From NCBI GenBank assembly GCA_002170485.2, contig NHDZ02000065.1:1-8648 (forward strand): DNA of 8,648 bases, given 5' to 3'. The notes beneath the pieces were generated by a model that saw only the letters and a program-made list of their open reading frames with translations, was not told the origin of the DNA and ran no database searches. Of the stretch, positions 1-6,062 are shown one piece after another (positions within the stretch are counted from its first letter, which is position 1; the number at the start of each line of letters is the position of its first letter). The DNA is from MED660 sp002691025. GTDB taxonomy: Bacteria > Myxococcota_A > UBA9160 > UBA4427. A program made the translations under genes and the position numbers.

Positions 1-985
1 TTTCCCAGATATCCGGGCGCAGGCCGTTGCCGGTGATGACCCGGACCTGGTGACTCTGATCGTCCGGACTCGGCGGTTGATTCATGAGATAACGGAGGAG
101 TTCTCCGATATAGATGAAGGCAGTCGCCTTGTGGTCTCGCACGTCGGTCCAGAACTGGCTGGCCGAGAATTTCCGTCTCAGCAGGATTCCGGCCCCGGTA
201 GTGAGGGCGGCTCCCCAACCGGCAAACATGGCATTGGAGTGGTACAGGGGTAGGGTGCAGTAGTTGAGGTCCTTCGGCCTGAGTTCAAGTAGCCCACGCC
301 CAAAAAGAGACGAGGCGGCAAACCAGCGTCGATTCTTGATGATGGCTGCTTTGGGCAGGCCGGTTGTGCCTGAGGTGTAGATGTAACACATGGGGTCGCT
401 TCCCAGGGGCTTCTCGACAGCGTCCGGGGGTGTCTGGGGAAGGTTTCGAACGGCTTCATCGGCCGAGCCGAAGAGATCCGTCGGACCCGGGTCTGCAATC
501 TGTTCAAAGATCCGCTCTGGGCTCAGCGTCCTGAGGTCGTCCGAGACTTCGGCCAGTTTTTGTGCGTGCTCCGAGCCCACGATGCAGGCGTTGGCCTTCG
601 CGATTTCGAGAGCATGAACCAGGCCTTTGCCGCTGATGTTCGTGTTGATCAGGGCGGCCACGGCCTTGATCCGATTCAGGCCCGACAAAGCGAAGAGGTA
701 CTCTGGGCGGTTGTCCAGCAGGAGTGCGACGGAATCGCCCGGTTCGACTCCAAGGGAGAGGAAGAAATGGGACCATTGGTTGGCCTTGGCATTGACCTCG
801 TGCCAGGTGTATTGCCTGTCTTGAAAGGCGATTCCAACTCGATCGCCGTTCTGGGTGGCGCATCTTTCGAGCAGTCGGGCCGAGCTCCAACGTCCGCTGG
901 GAAGGAAGCCCAGCATATTGGGAGCGAGGCGCCCAAAGAGACGGGCTTGGGTCCAGGCTGTCTTGAGTTTTCCAGATGAAGGCAT
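1..985 (-). CDS. FATP/very-long-chain-type acyl-CoA synthetase (partial, N-terminal 328 residues)
   Basis: This is an AMP-forming ligase that would activate a long-chain, very-long-chain or related carboxylic acid to its CoA thioester at the membrane, feeding beta-oxidation. The frame is open from the ATG at 985-983 to the left edge, so the C-terminal half (hinge and catalytic Lys region, roughly 270 residues of a ~600-residue family) is missing. Visible motifs are the P-loop YIYTSGTTGLPKAA (residues 201-214), LPLYHSNA (245-252), YIGELLRYLMN (292-302) and GNGLRPDIW (319-327). The P-loop wording and the YIGELxRYL segment are typical of the FATP/SLC27 and mycobacterial FadD6-like branch rather than classical FadD. 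An AGGAG at 1000-996 lies 10 nt before the ATG and supports the start. The gene diverges from the asparagine-synthetase-like gene. The chain-length or steroid specificity cannot be read from this part. Confidence 0.93.
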   Translation of the reverse strand, partial: MPSSGKLKTAWTQARLFGRLAPNMLGFLPSGRWSSARLLERCATQNGDRVGIAFQDRQYTWHEVNAKANQWSHFFLSLGVEPGDSVALLLDNRPEYLFALSGLNRIKAVAALINTNISGKGLVHALEIAKANACIVGSEHAQKLAEVSDDLRTLSPERIFEQIADPGPTDLFGSADEAVRNLPQTPPDAVEKPLGSDPMCYIYTSGTTGLPKAAIIKNRRWFAASSLFGRGLLELRPKDLNYCTLPLYHSNAMFAGWGAALTTGAGILLRRKFSASQFWTDVRDHKATAFIYIGELLRYLMNQPPSPDDQSHQVRVITGNGLRPDIWE

Positions 986-1156
986 TTCAGCGGAGCTCCT
1001 CTGAGTTGGCGGAGTCGAAACCAGACCCGCGAGCATATCGAAAATCGAGAGGGGGCGTTCGCCGGTGTGTGCCCCGCTTCTCGAGTCATGCGTGTTTCTG
1101 CGAGATGATGAGGGCCTTGGCCGAGTCCTCGCTGGGTGTCGAAGCCGTTTTGGGAT

Positions 1157-1182
1157 CACAGCCAATCCGGGCTGTGGGCTGT
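1157..1182. promoter_or_regulatory. Inverted repeat overlapping a tandem repeat (possible operator)
   Basis: CACAGCC (1157-1163) and its exact complement GGCTGTG (1170-1176) are separated by 6 nt. The right arm is also part of a head-to-tail duplication of GGGCTGT (1169-1175 and 1176-1182). It sits near the middle of a divergent intergenic region, where a shared regulator site is plausible. The regulator is unknown, and a 7-bp inverted repeat can occur by chance in GC-rich DNA. Confidence 0.3.
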
Positions 1183-1285
1183 CACGGCACGGGGGATCGG
1201 CCTAGACTGCGGTTTGGCGGTTCCGTAGATTTGAAGTGGGGACGAGATCCGGATTCCTGTCACTGAAACTTCTGATTCAACGTAA

Positions 1286-1290
1286 AAAGG
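1286..1290 (+). promoter_or_regulatory. Shine-Dalgarno site fixing the start of the asparagine-synthetase-like gene
   Basis: AAAGG lies 8 nt before the ATG at 1299. The frame is open further upstream, to 1236, but no ribosome binding site serves that earlier start. The extra 21 residues do not resemble the family N-terminus, so 1299 is preferred. Confidence 0.65.
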
Positions 1291-1298
1291 TCCATCCC

Positions 1299-3122
1299 AT
1301 GCAGCCACACACACCTCTGGAAACACTGGGCCTTGTGGGTGCAGTGCGTGCTCGTGTGACGGACACGGACCGGGGCTGGATGAGTGCAGCGCTGGCTCCA
1401 GACGAGGCCTCTTTTGAGCGGATGGACCGCGCGGACCGGGGCCTTCTGCTGGCCTGGCGACGACCGGGCACGGCCCCGGAATCCGCTTCTCTCGGGAACT
1501 CGGTTGCGGGTACGCAGCACGTTCTCGTGGCCGGTCGAGTGGAGTACCCGAGCCGCTCTGCCGATGATCTGGCGAATGTCCTGGAGCGGGACGGTGAGTC
1601 GGCCTGGTCGTCCATCGCGGGGCCGTGCATCGTCATGGCCTGGTCGGACAGGGACGGGGAATATCGGTTCTTCCGGCCGGCCTCTGGCCAGCGGGTTCTC
1701 TTCTACGCCCGTGTAACCGATGGGCTCCTCTTCGCCTCGGATGCCCGGACCCTGGTAGAACATCCCGAAGTGGATGCACGTACAGACTGGAGTAGTGCGG
1801 CCGACCATATGGCCCTGGGTCATATCTACGGAGAAAAAACCCTTTTTCGAGGCGTGCAGCGGCTGGGAGTGGGGGAGCAGCTCGTGGTCTCGGGCGGAGA
1901 TCTTCGGCGAGAGAGCGCGATCGCCATGCCTGAGTGCGTCGAGGAAAGTCGAGCGGCGAGTCTGGACCGGATCGACGCCGCGCTCCAGGAGGCGGTGAAG
2001 AATGCCTGGTCGGGTGTGGAGCAACCGGCTCTTTGTCTCTCGGCCGGTCTTGATTCCAGGACCCTGATGGCGGTGGCCCATCGCCAGGGGATTCCGCTGG
2101 TGTGCGTCACCAATGGGATCGAGGGCAGTATTGAGCTGCGCCTGACCCGCCAGATGTGTGACGCACTGGGCGCCACGCACCTGTCCTGTCTCCTGGAGGA
2201 AAGTGTCGTCGGCGGCATCATGGAGGGGATTGCGGATGTGGTGTCCTACACCGACGGGGAAGGCACGATCCAGAGTGCCAACATGCTGTATCTCACCCGG
2301 AAATATCGCAGTGAGCTGGGCCTGGAGCGCGTGATCCGAGGCGTAGGGGGAGAGCTCCTCAAGCTTTCCGTGGCCTACGGGTATGCGGTTCCGCCGGAGT
2401 TGGCGCGGGACGGTGATGACGCGAAGATCCGCCAGCATCTGTTCCATCAGTTGAGCTACTCGCTCAAGGATATGGAGTCGCAATCGATTCGGGGCGAATT
2501 GGCAGACTCTTTCTCGGTGGTTCCTGAGCAGAGCTTCGCAGAAGAGTGGAGTGCGCTGGAGCCATTTGACTCCGATGCCATCGGCAGGGTCAGTCAGCTC
2601 TTCTTGCGCTGCTACCTGGCGCGGGCGAGCGTGGACTCCATGCGGATCTTGCGGCAATCGGTGGACCTCGCTCAGCCCTTCCTGGATGAACGTTTTCTTC
2701 ACACGCTGAACTCGGTTCCCATTGAACTGCGGCTGGATACATCACTGCAAATTGAGCTCATCCGCAGGAACTGCCCTGCGCTCTTGCGTATTCCGAATTC
2801 AAATCTGCGAACGCGTCTGGATGCTGGGCCGGTTCGTAAGTGGGTGGCGACGCAGAGTCAGCGGGTGGCGCGCCGCTTGGGGTTGGGTGAGATCGATGTC
2901 CCCGAGAAATGGTTGACGGCTCGATTGGATGATTTCTACCGTTCGACCCTGTCGGAAGAACGGTCACTGGAGCGAGCCCACATCGACGCAGATGGCATGC
3001 GCCGACTTCTCTCTCAGGCGGAGTCTGCTCGGTCGTCCTCGAGCCTCTTCCTGGGGCGGCTGGCCACGTTCGAACTGTCTTTACGACGATTCCAAGACAG
3101 GGGCAGGCCCACCGGGTCCTGA
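1299..3122 (+). CDS. Asparagine-synthetase-like ATP-dependent ligase with inactive amidotransferase domain
   Basis: This 607-aa protein has the two-domain plan of AsnB. Residues ~70-205 look like a degenerate class II glutamine amidotransferase (Ntn) domain, including a DGLLFASDARTL segment equivalent to the family 'L-F-A-S-E' strand. Residues ~220-600 form the ATP-pyrophosphatase synthase domain, with the PP-loop LCLSAGLDSRT (245-255) and the PFLD segment (460-463). The N-terminus is M-Q-P-H, not M-C-G, so the nucleophilic Cys2 needed to hydrolyse glutamine is absent. The usual GDGGDELF-type loop reads RGVGGELLKL (347-356), which keeps one Glu. By inference it adenylates a carboxylate and joins it to an amine or ammonia from elsewhere, as beta-lactam synthetases and lasso-peptide cyclases do. 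The substrate is unknown. Distantly related amidotransferases occur in exosortase/exopolysaccharide loci, and a PEP-CTERM gene follows 373 bp downstream. True asparagine synthesis is unlikely. Confidence 0.85.
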   Translation: MQPHTPLETLGLVGAVRARVTDTDRGWMSAALAPDEASFERMDRADRGLLLAWRRPGTAPESASLGNSVAGTQHVLVAGRVEYPSRSADDLANVLERDGESAWSSIAGPCIVMAWSDRDGEYRFFRPASGQRVLFYARVTDGLLFASDARTLVEHPEVDARTDWSSAADHMALGHIYGEKTLFRGVQRLGVGEQLVVSGGDLRRESAIAMPECVEESRAASLDRIDAALQEAVKNAWSGVEQPALCLSAGLDSRTLMAVAHRQGIPLVCVTNGIEGSIELRLTRQMCDALGATHLSCLLEESVVGGIMEGIADVVSYTDGEGTIQSANMLYLTRKYRSELGLERVIRGVGGELLKLSVAYGYAVPPELARDGDDAKIRQHLFHQLSYSLKDMESQSIRGELADSFSVVPEQSFAEEWSALEPFDSDAIGRVSQLFLRCYLARASVDSMRILRQSVDLAQPFLDERFLHTLNSVPIELRLDTSLQIELIRRNCPALLRIPNSNLRTRLDAGPVRKWVATQSQRVARRLGLGEIDVPEKWLTARLDDFYRSTLSEERSLERAHIDADGMRRLLSQAESARSSSSLFLGRLATFELSLRRFQDRGRPTGS

Positions 3123-3480
3123 AAGGGGCCGTGTCCGAGGCCCTCCGCCTCGTCGCCGTTCGCCCCGCGGGAAGAGGGCGAAGCGAATCTGAGTGGAGTC
3201 CCAGGTCTTCACCCGCGTAAAAGATTCCGTTGGCGTATATCCATGCATGATAGGATTGCAGTGACTCCGCGATGATTCCGTTGTTCTTGTCGCCTGGGGG
3301 TGGATTGGGCAGCACAAGAATGTCGGAATCAACGTGGGGCGGGCGACCGAGGACCCGCGGGAGGATTTGATCACCCCCTCGGTTCCTTGTTGCCAGACTC
3401 GATCCTGAGAACGTTAGCCCGTTAATGACGGAGACCCCCTCCCGAGCTGGAAACGCGTGGGAGCAGGCCTCCAGACACAC
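3123..3480 (-). pseudogene. Minus-strand coding-like stretch in the 373-bp gap, possible gene remnant
   Basis: The gap between the two plus-strand genes (3123-3495) carries no convincing plus-strand gene. One minus-strand frame stays open through it for about 120 codons, from a GTG at 3480, and continues antisense into the previous gene until 2758. Between about 3375 and 3150 the translation looks protein-like rather than the usual low-complexity Arg/Pro shadow. It contains ILVLPNPPPGDKNNGIIAES followed by a Tyr/Trp-rich AWIYANGIFYAGED, and G or C predominates at third codon positions. There is no ribosome binding site at a sensible start, and I recognise no family. It could be a decayed gene fragment, a small unknown gene, or chance. 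No convincing promoter for the downstream gene was found here either. Confidence 0.25.
3126..3182 (+). terminator. Two hairpins after the asparagine-synthetase-like gene (possible terminator)
   Basis: Just past the stop codon, GGGCC (3126-3130) can pair with GGCCC (3139-3143), and TTCGCCC (3159-3165) pairs perfectly with GGGCGAA (3176-3182) across a 10-nt loop. Neither is followed by a T-run, so they would be weak intrinsic terminators at best. They may instead protect the mRNA end or help Rho-dependent termination. Confidence 0.3.
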
Positions 3481-3484
3481 AAGC

Positions 3485-3489
3485 GGAGG
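3485..3489 (+). promoter_or_regulatory. Strong Shine-Dalgarno site fixing the PEP-CTERM fusion start
   Basis: GGAGG sits 6 nt before the ATG at 3496, ideal spacing. It rules out the earlier in-frame GTG at 3457. From 3496 the protein begins with a textbook signal peptide, whereas the 3457 start would bury it behind 13 extra residues. Confidence 0.85.
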
Positions 3490-3495
3490 TATGCC

Positions 3496-6015
3496 ATGCG
3501 GTTCTTGACTTCATCGTCTCGAGGGATCCTCATCGGTCTGTCGATGACCCTGCTTCTTGCCCCTTCCGCGGTCTACGCGGTGGCTTCAAGCGCTTCCTAT
3601 GTCCTGACGTCGGGAGCACTGGTGGTTTCCAGTCCTCTGTCCGAGGCGTCGACGGCGAGCGGCCATGTTCAACTGACGAGTTCGTTGATTGAAGCCGGCG
3701 TGGCAGGTCAGAGTGCCAGCGCCGATTCCTCGATCGTTCTTTCCAGCGGGTGGGCGTCGACTCCCATTCCTGTTCCGGAACCGGGCTTTGGGGTGCTCTG
3801 GCTGGCAGGGCTGATCCTGCTTCCTGTTTTGTACAACTTCCGCAGTCGACGGAGTGACCGTGCGCCTCGGTCCGTGCTGGGCTGTTCGGCTTCTGTCCTC
3901 TTTGTGCTTCTGGTGTGGCCGCTGTCGGCTTCCGCGGTTCCCTACGATTTTTCCTACCAGGGGACACTGGCGGATGCGGCAGGGGATCCGCTGGCTGGCC
4001 CCGTGGATATCGACATTGCCCTCTACAGCCAGGTGGCTCCTTCCTCGGGCGAAGTCGCGCTCTACAGTGAAGAGCACGACGGGACCTCTCTTGGAGACGG
4101 GGGTGGCTTCTCCGTGATGATTGGCGCAGGAAGCAACGCGGTGGGCAGTTTTGGTCCGGACCTCTTTCATGGCAACAATGTCTATCTTGAAATCGGGGTG
4201 GACGGTGAGGTTCTGTCTCCTCGTCAGCCGCTCAGTTCCGTGCCCTGGGCACTCGTGGCCGAAGAACTCGCCAGTGCGCCAGATCTGGTCAATCAGGTGG
4301 GCGACCTGGAAAGTCAACTGGGTTCTTTTCCGGCCGGGGGAGATCTCGGCGCGGAGTTGTCCAGTTTGTCGTTGGCTCTGACGGCGGTTCAGACCGCCTT
4401 GGGGACGATTACGGCTTCAAGCAGCGCCATGGAGAGCAAGTGGGCGGCCGCGGCGGGTCAGATCTCAGCGGTGACGAATCAGATCGGGGCTCCGATTACG
4501 TCTTCGGTGGCTCCGGCGGGTGGGACGGGTTCGGGACTGGGTATCCACGACTTTTCTGTCTGGCCTGCCTCGAGTGGGAATCCCCTTCTTGTCCATATCG
4601 CCAGAGGGGAGGGGGGGTTGATGACGGCGCAAGAGTATCTGGTGGCTTTCACGGTCTGTAACGATCCAGACTGCCTGACCTCAGACCGCTCGCCCGATCT
4701 CGCCTATGGACATATCGAGTCGTGGACCACTTGCACTGAGTTCTACACCGATCCGGATACAGGGGAAGAGGAATGCTGGATGGAAGAGGATGAATACGAT
4801 GCGTATTCCCTTGAGCATCCGCAGATCATCGAGGGGAGTGATGGATATCCTTTGCTGTCATATGTCGATCCTTATTTGAACACTCTCAAGATCATCAAAT
4901 GCAATGATTCTCTTTGCGCAGGGCCGCCCTATGGGGCAGCGCCGTCCACCTATACGCCGACCACCACCGCGGGTGGGGTTGTCCCCGGCAGTGGAAGCGA
5001 TCTGGCCCTCGGCTCTGATGGGATGCCCGTATTGAGCTACTACGACACGGGAGCCGGACTCACGGTCCTTCACTGCGAGGACGCTGCGTGCAGTACCCAA
5101 GGCACGAATGTGGTGGATGGAACAGTGGGAGCGGATTGGAGTCACCGCTCATCCATCGCCATCGGATCCGATGGTCTTCCCGTGATTGCCTACTACCACG
5201 GGGCCAATGAGGATCTCGGTTTCGTCCACTGCGGCAACGCCTCGTGTAGCTCGGGTGTGACGGCTGCGATTCTGGATTCGGTGGGCAATGTCGGGTTGAA
5301 CCCGGTGATCGAGATCGGGCCCACCGGTTTTCCGGCGGTGGCCTATCACGACGCCACGGACTCATCCATCCATCTGATCACGTGCGAGGATCTGGCCTGC
5401 ACGGCCTCTTCCCAGGAAACCGTGGCCACCGGGGTGAGTTTTCAGATGAAGCTTTCCTTGCAGTTCTCGGCTTCGGGCACACCCACCATCAGTTGGACGG
5501 ACTGGGCCTCGAAGGAAGTTCGGGTAGTTTCCTGTCCGACGCCGGACTGCAGCCTCCGGGGTCCCGAGCAGGCGTGGGTCACGAGTGCCCGGGATCAGAC
5601 GCTGCTCTTCAACGGGGAGGACGATCCGGTGGTCGCCTACATAGAAAATGTGGGCTACGGGGAACTTCGTGTCCGTTATCTGGGTGACATCGCAACCCAG
5701 GTCGCCAGCAACGAGAGCGCGGCTTCCACCGCTCAGTCGACCGCCAACAGTTCCCAGAGTGCGGCGGCGGATGCACAGACCAGTGCGGACGCGGCTCAGG
5801 CTGCGATTGACAGCCATTCCGCGCCGGGTTGCGCGACCAACCTCGCTTTGGCGGCTTCCGCATGTCCTTTCGAATCCAGTGCTTCGTATGTCGTCATGGT
5901 CAATTGTGAAAACGGCCCGATTGGCTCGTTTTGTGAAGGCGATGGAGAGTGCTCCACCGACGACAGCCTCAATAACTGCACTGGAGGCTTTGACGTCTAC
6001 TACAAGGTGGATTGA
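3496..6015 (+). CDS. Secreted/surface fusion protein: PEP-CTERM module + second signal peptide + YQG domain + propeller repeats
   Basis: This 839-aa frame reads as two secreted proteins in tandem. Residues 1-28 are a signal peptide ending AVYA. Residues 29-92 are a Ser/Ala-rich segment (SASYVLTSGALVVSS, ending in IVLSSGW) typical of short PEP-CTERM proteins. VPEPG (93-97), a hydrophobic segment (98-115) and an Arg cluster (RSRR, 116-119) form a complete exosortase sorting signal, which normally ends the protein. Instead a second signal-peptide-like segment follows (~116-147, ending LSASA). Next comes a YQGTLADAAGDPL...LSPRQPLSSVPWAL domain (149-255), common in secreted repeat proteins. Then come coiled coil 1 (~262-332), five or six propeller-like repeats each with a CX4C pair (388-685), an Ala/Ser-rich coiled coil 2 (~731-775), and a tail with six Cys (779-828). 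The function is probably a surface or extracellular structural/adhesive role. Loss of a stop codon between two genes, or a sequence error, is the main alternative to a genuine fusion. Confidence 0.85.
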   Translation: MRFLTSSSRGILIGLSMTLLLAPSAVYAVASSASYVLTSGALVVSSPLSEASTASGHVQLTSSLIEAGVAGQSASADSSIVLSSGWASTPIPVPEPGFGVLWLAGLILLPVLYNFRSRRSDRAPRSVLGCSASVLFVLLVWPLSASAVPYDFSYQGTLADAAGDPLAGPVDIDIALYSQVAPSSGEVALYSEEHDGTSLGDGGGFSVMIGAGSNAVGSFGPDLFHGNNVYLEIGVDGEVLSPRQPLSSVPWALVAEELASAPDLVNQVGDLESQLGSFPAGGDLGAELSSLSLALTAVQTALGTITASSSAMESKWAAAAGQISAVTNQIGAPITSSVAPAGGTGSGLGIHDFSVWPASSGNPLLVHIARGEGGLMTAQEYLVAFTVCNDPDCLTSDRSPDLAYGHIESWTTCTEFYTDPDTGEEECWMEEDEYDAYSLEHPQIIEGSDGYPLLSYVDPYLNTLKIIKCNDSLCAGPPYGAAPSTYTPTTTAGGVVPGSGSDLALGSDGMPVLSYYDTGAGLTVLHCEDAACSTQGTNVVDGTVGADWSHRSSIAIGSDGLPVIAYYHGANEDLGFVHCGNASCSSGVTAAILDSVGNVGLNPVIEIGPTGFPAVAYHDATDSSIHLITCEDLACTASSQETVATGVSFQMKLSLQFSASGTPTISWTDWASKEVRVVSCPTPDCSLRGPEQAWVTSARDQTLLFNGEDDPVVAYIENVGYGELRVRYLGDIATQVASNESAASTAQSTANSSQSAAADAQTSADAAQAAIDSHSAPGCATNLALAASACPFESSASYVVMVNCENGPIGSFCEGDGECSTDDSLNNCTGGFDVYYKVD
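3772..3852 (+). other. Internal PEP-CTERM sorting signal (residues 93-119)
   Basis: V-P-E-P-G is followed by an ~18-residue hydrophobic stretch (FGVLWLAGLILLPVLYNF) and then R-S-R-R, in the canonical order Pro-Glu-Pro, membrane helix, basic cluster. Exosortases cleave such signals near the PEP motif at the C-terminus of exported proteins. Here about 720 residues follow it in frame, which is abnormal. Confidence 0.85.
3829..3936 (+). other. Second, internal signal-peptide-like segment (residues ~112-147)
   Basis: A basic n-region (RSRRSDRAPR), a hydrophobic core (SVLFVLLVW) and an AxA-type cleavage site (LSASA, after residue 147) precede the YQG domain. In-frame alternative start codons exist at TTG 3829, giving a good n-region, and at GTG 3874. 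Neither has a well-spaced Shine-Dalgarno site. The Arg-rich link between the two hydrophobic segments would favour a cytoplasmic loop, so the pair could also act as a membrane hairpin. Confidence 0.7.
4657..5550 (+). repeat. Propeller-like repeats with CX4C pairs
   Basis: Six CX4C pairs occur at residues 388/393, 469/474, 527/532, 579/584, 630/635 and 680/685 (CNDPDC, CNDSLC, CEDAAC, CGNASC, CEDLAC, CPTPDC). Five of them follow a strand motif of the form G-S-D-G-x-P-V-x-x-Y by 18-19 residues. The last five repeats are spaced 50-58 residues apart. The first interval is 81 residues because of a Cys-containing acidic insertion (DPDTGEEECWMEEDEYDAY). The pattern suggests beta-propeller blades, each with a local disulfide. 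The fold is inferred from the periodicity. Confidence 0.7.
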
Positions 6016-6043
6016 CCCGGAATTCGAGGCGAGGTGGCTGACC

Positions 6044-6062
6044 GAGTCTGGGGTGTAGACTC
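6044..6062. terminator. Small hairpin between convergent genes (possible terminator)
   Basis: GAGTCT (6044-6049) pairs perfectly with AGACTC (6057-6062) across a 7-nt loop, in the 45-bp gap between the convergent stop codons. Its right arm overlaps the TGA of the minus-strand dehydrogenase. There is no T-run on either side, so this is only a weak candidate for a shared bidirectional terminator. Confidence 0.25.

Larger units (their letters stand above)
986..1298. other. Divergent intergenic region (313 bp)
   Basis: This stretch separates the minus-strand acyl-CoA synthetase from the plus-strand asparagine-synthetase-like gene, so promoters for both should lie here. I could not find a convincing -35/-10 pair for either. 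What stands out is an inverted repeat at 1157-1176 overlapping a tandem 7-bp repeat, plus the two ribosome binding sites at the edges. Short frames cross the region but have no ribosome binding site and no recognisable protein, so I do not call a gene. Confidence 0.6.

Noticed and set aside
1236..1298. Extended N-terminus for the asparagine-synthetase-like protein starting at 1236
   Set aside because: No ribosome binding site serves it, while AAAGG is well placed for the ATG at 1299. The extension also does not supply a catalytic Cys.
1260..2702. A 480-codon open frame on the minus strand, antisense to the asparagine-synthetase-like gene
   Set aside because: The opposite strand encodes clear synthetase motifs. 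The antisense translation is rich in Arg, His and Pro with no recognisable domain, as expected for a shadow in GC-rich DNA.
1299..3495. Lasso-peptide cluster suggested by the asparagine-synthetase-like cyclase fold
   Set aside because: No precursor peptide, no B1/B2 leader-recognition or protease gene, and no ABC exporter lie nearby. The downstream gene is a large secreted protein.
3851..3862. GGAG followed by overlapping GTGA and a spaced GTG, resembling a coupled stop/start between the PEP-CTERM part and the second protein
   Set aside because: The TGA (3855) and the GTG codons (3854, 3860) are in frames different from the one used before and after. Two separate indels would be needed to make this a real gene junction.
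3874..3885. L-G-C lipobox-like motif (VLGC) suggesting a lipoprotein
   Set aside because: The motif precedes rather than follows the hydrophobic core of the second signal peptide, so it is wrongly placed for lipoprotein processing.
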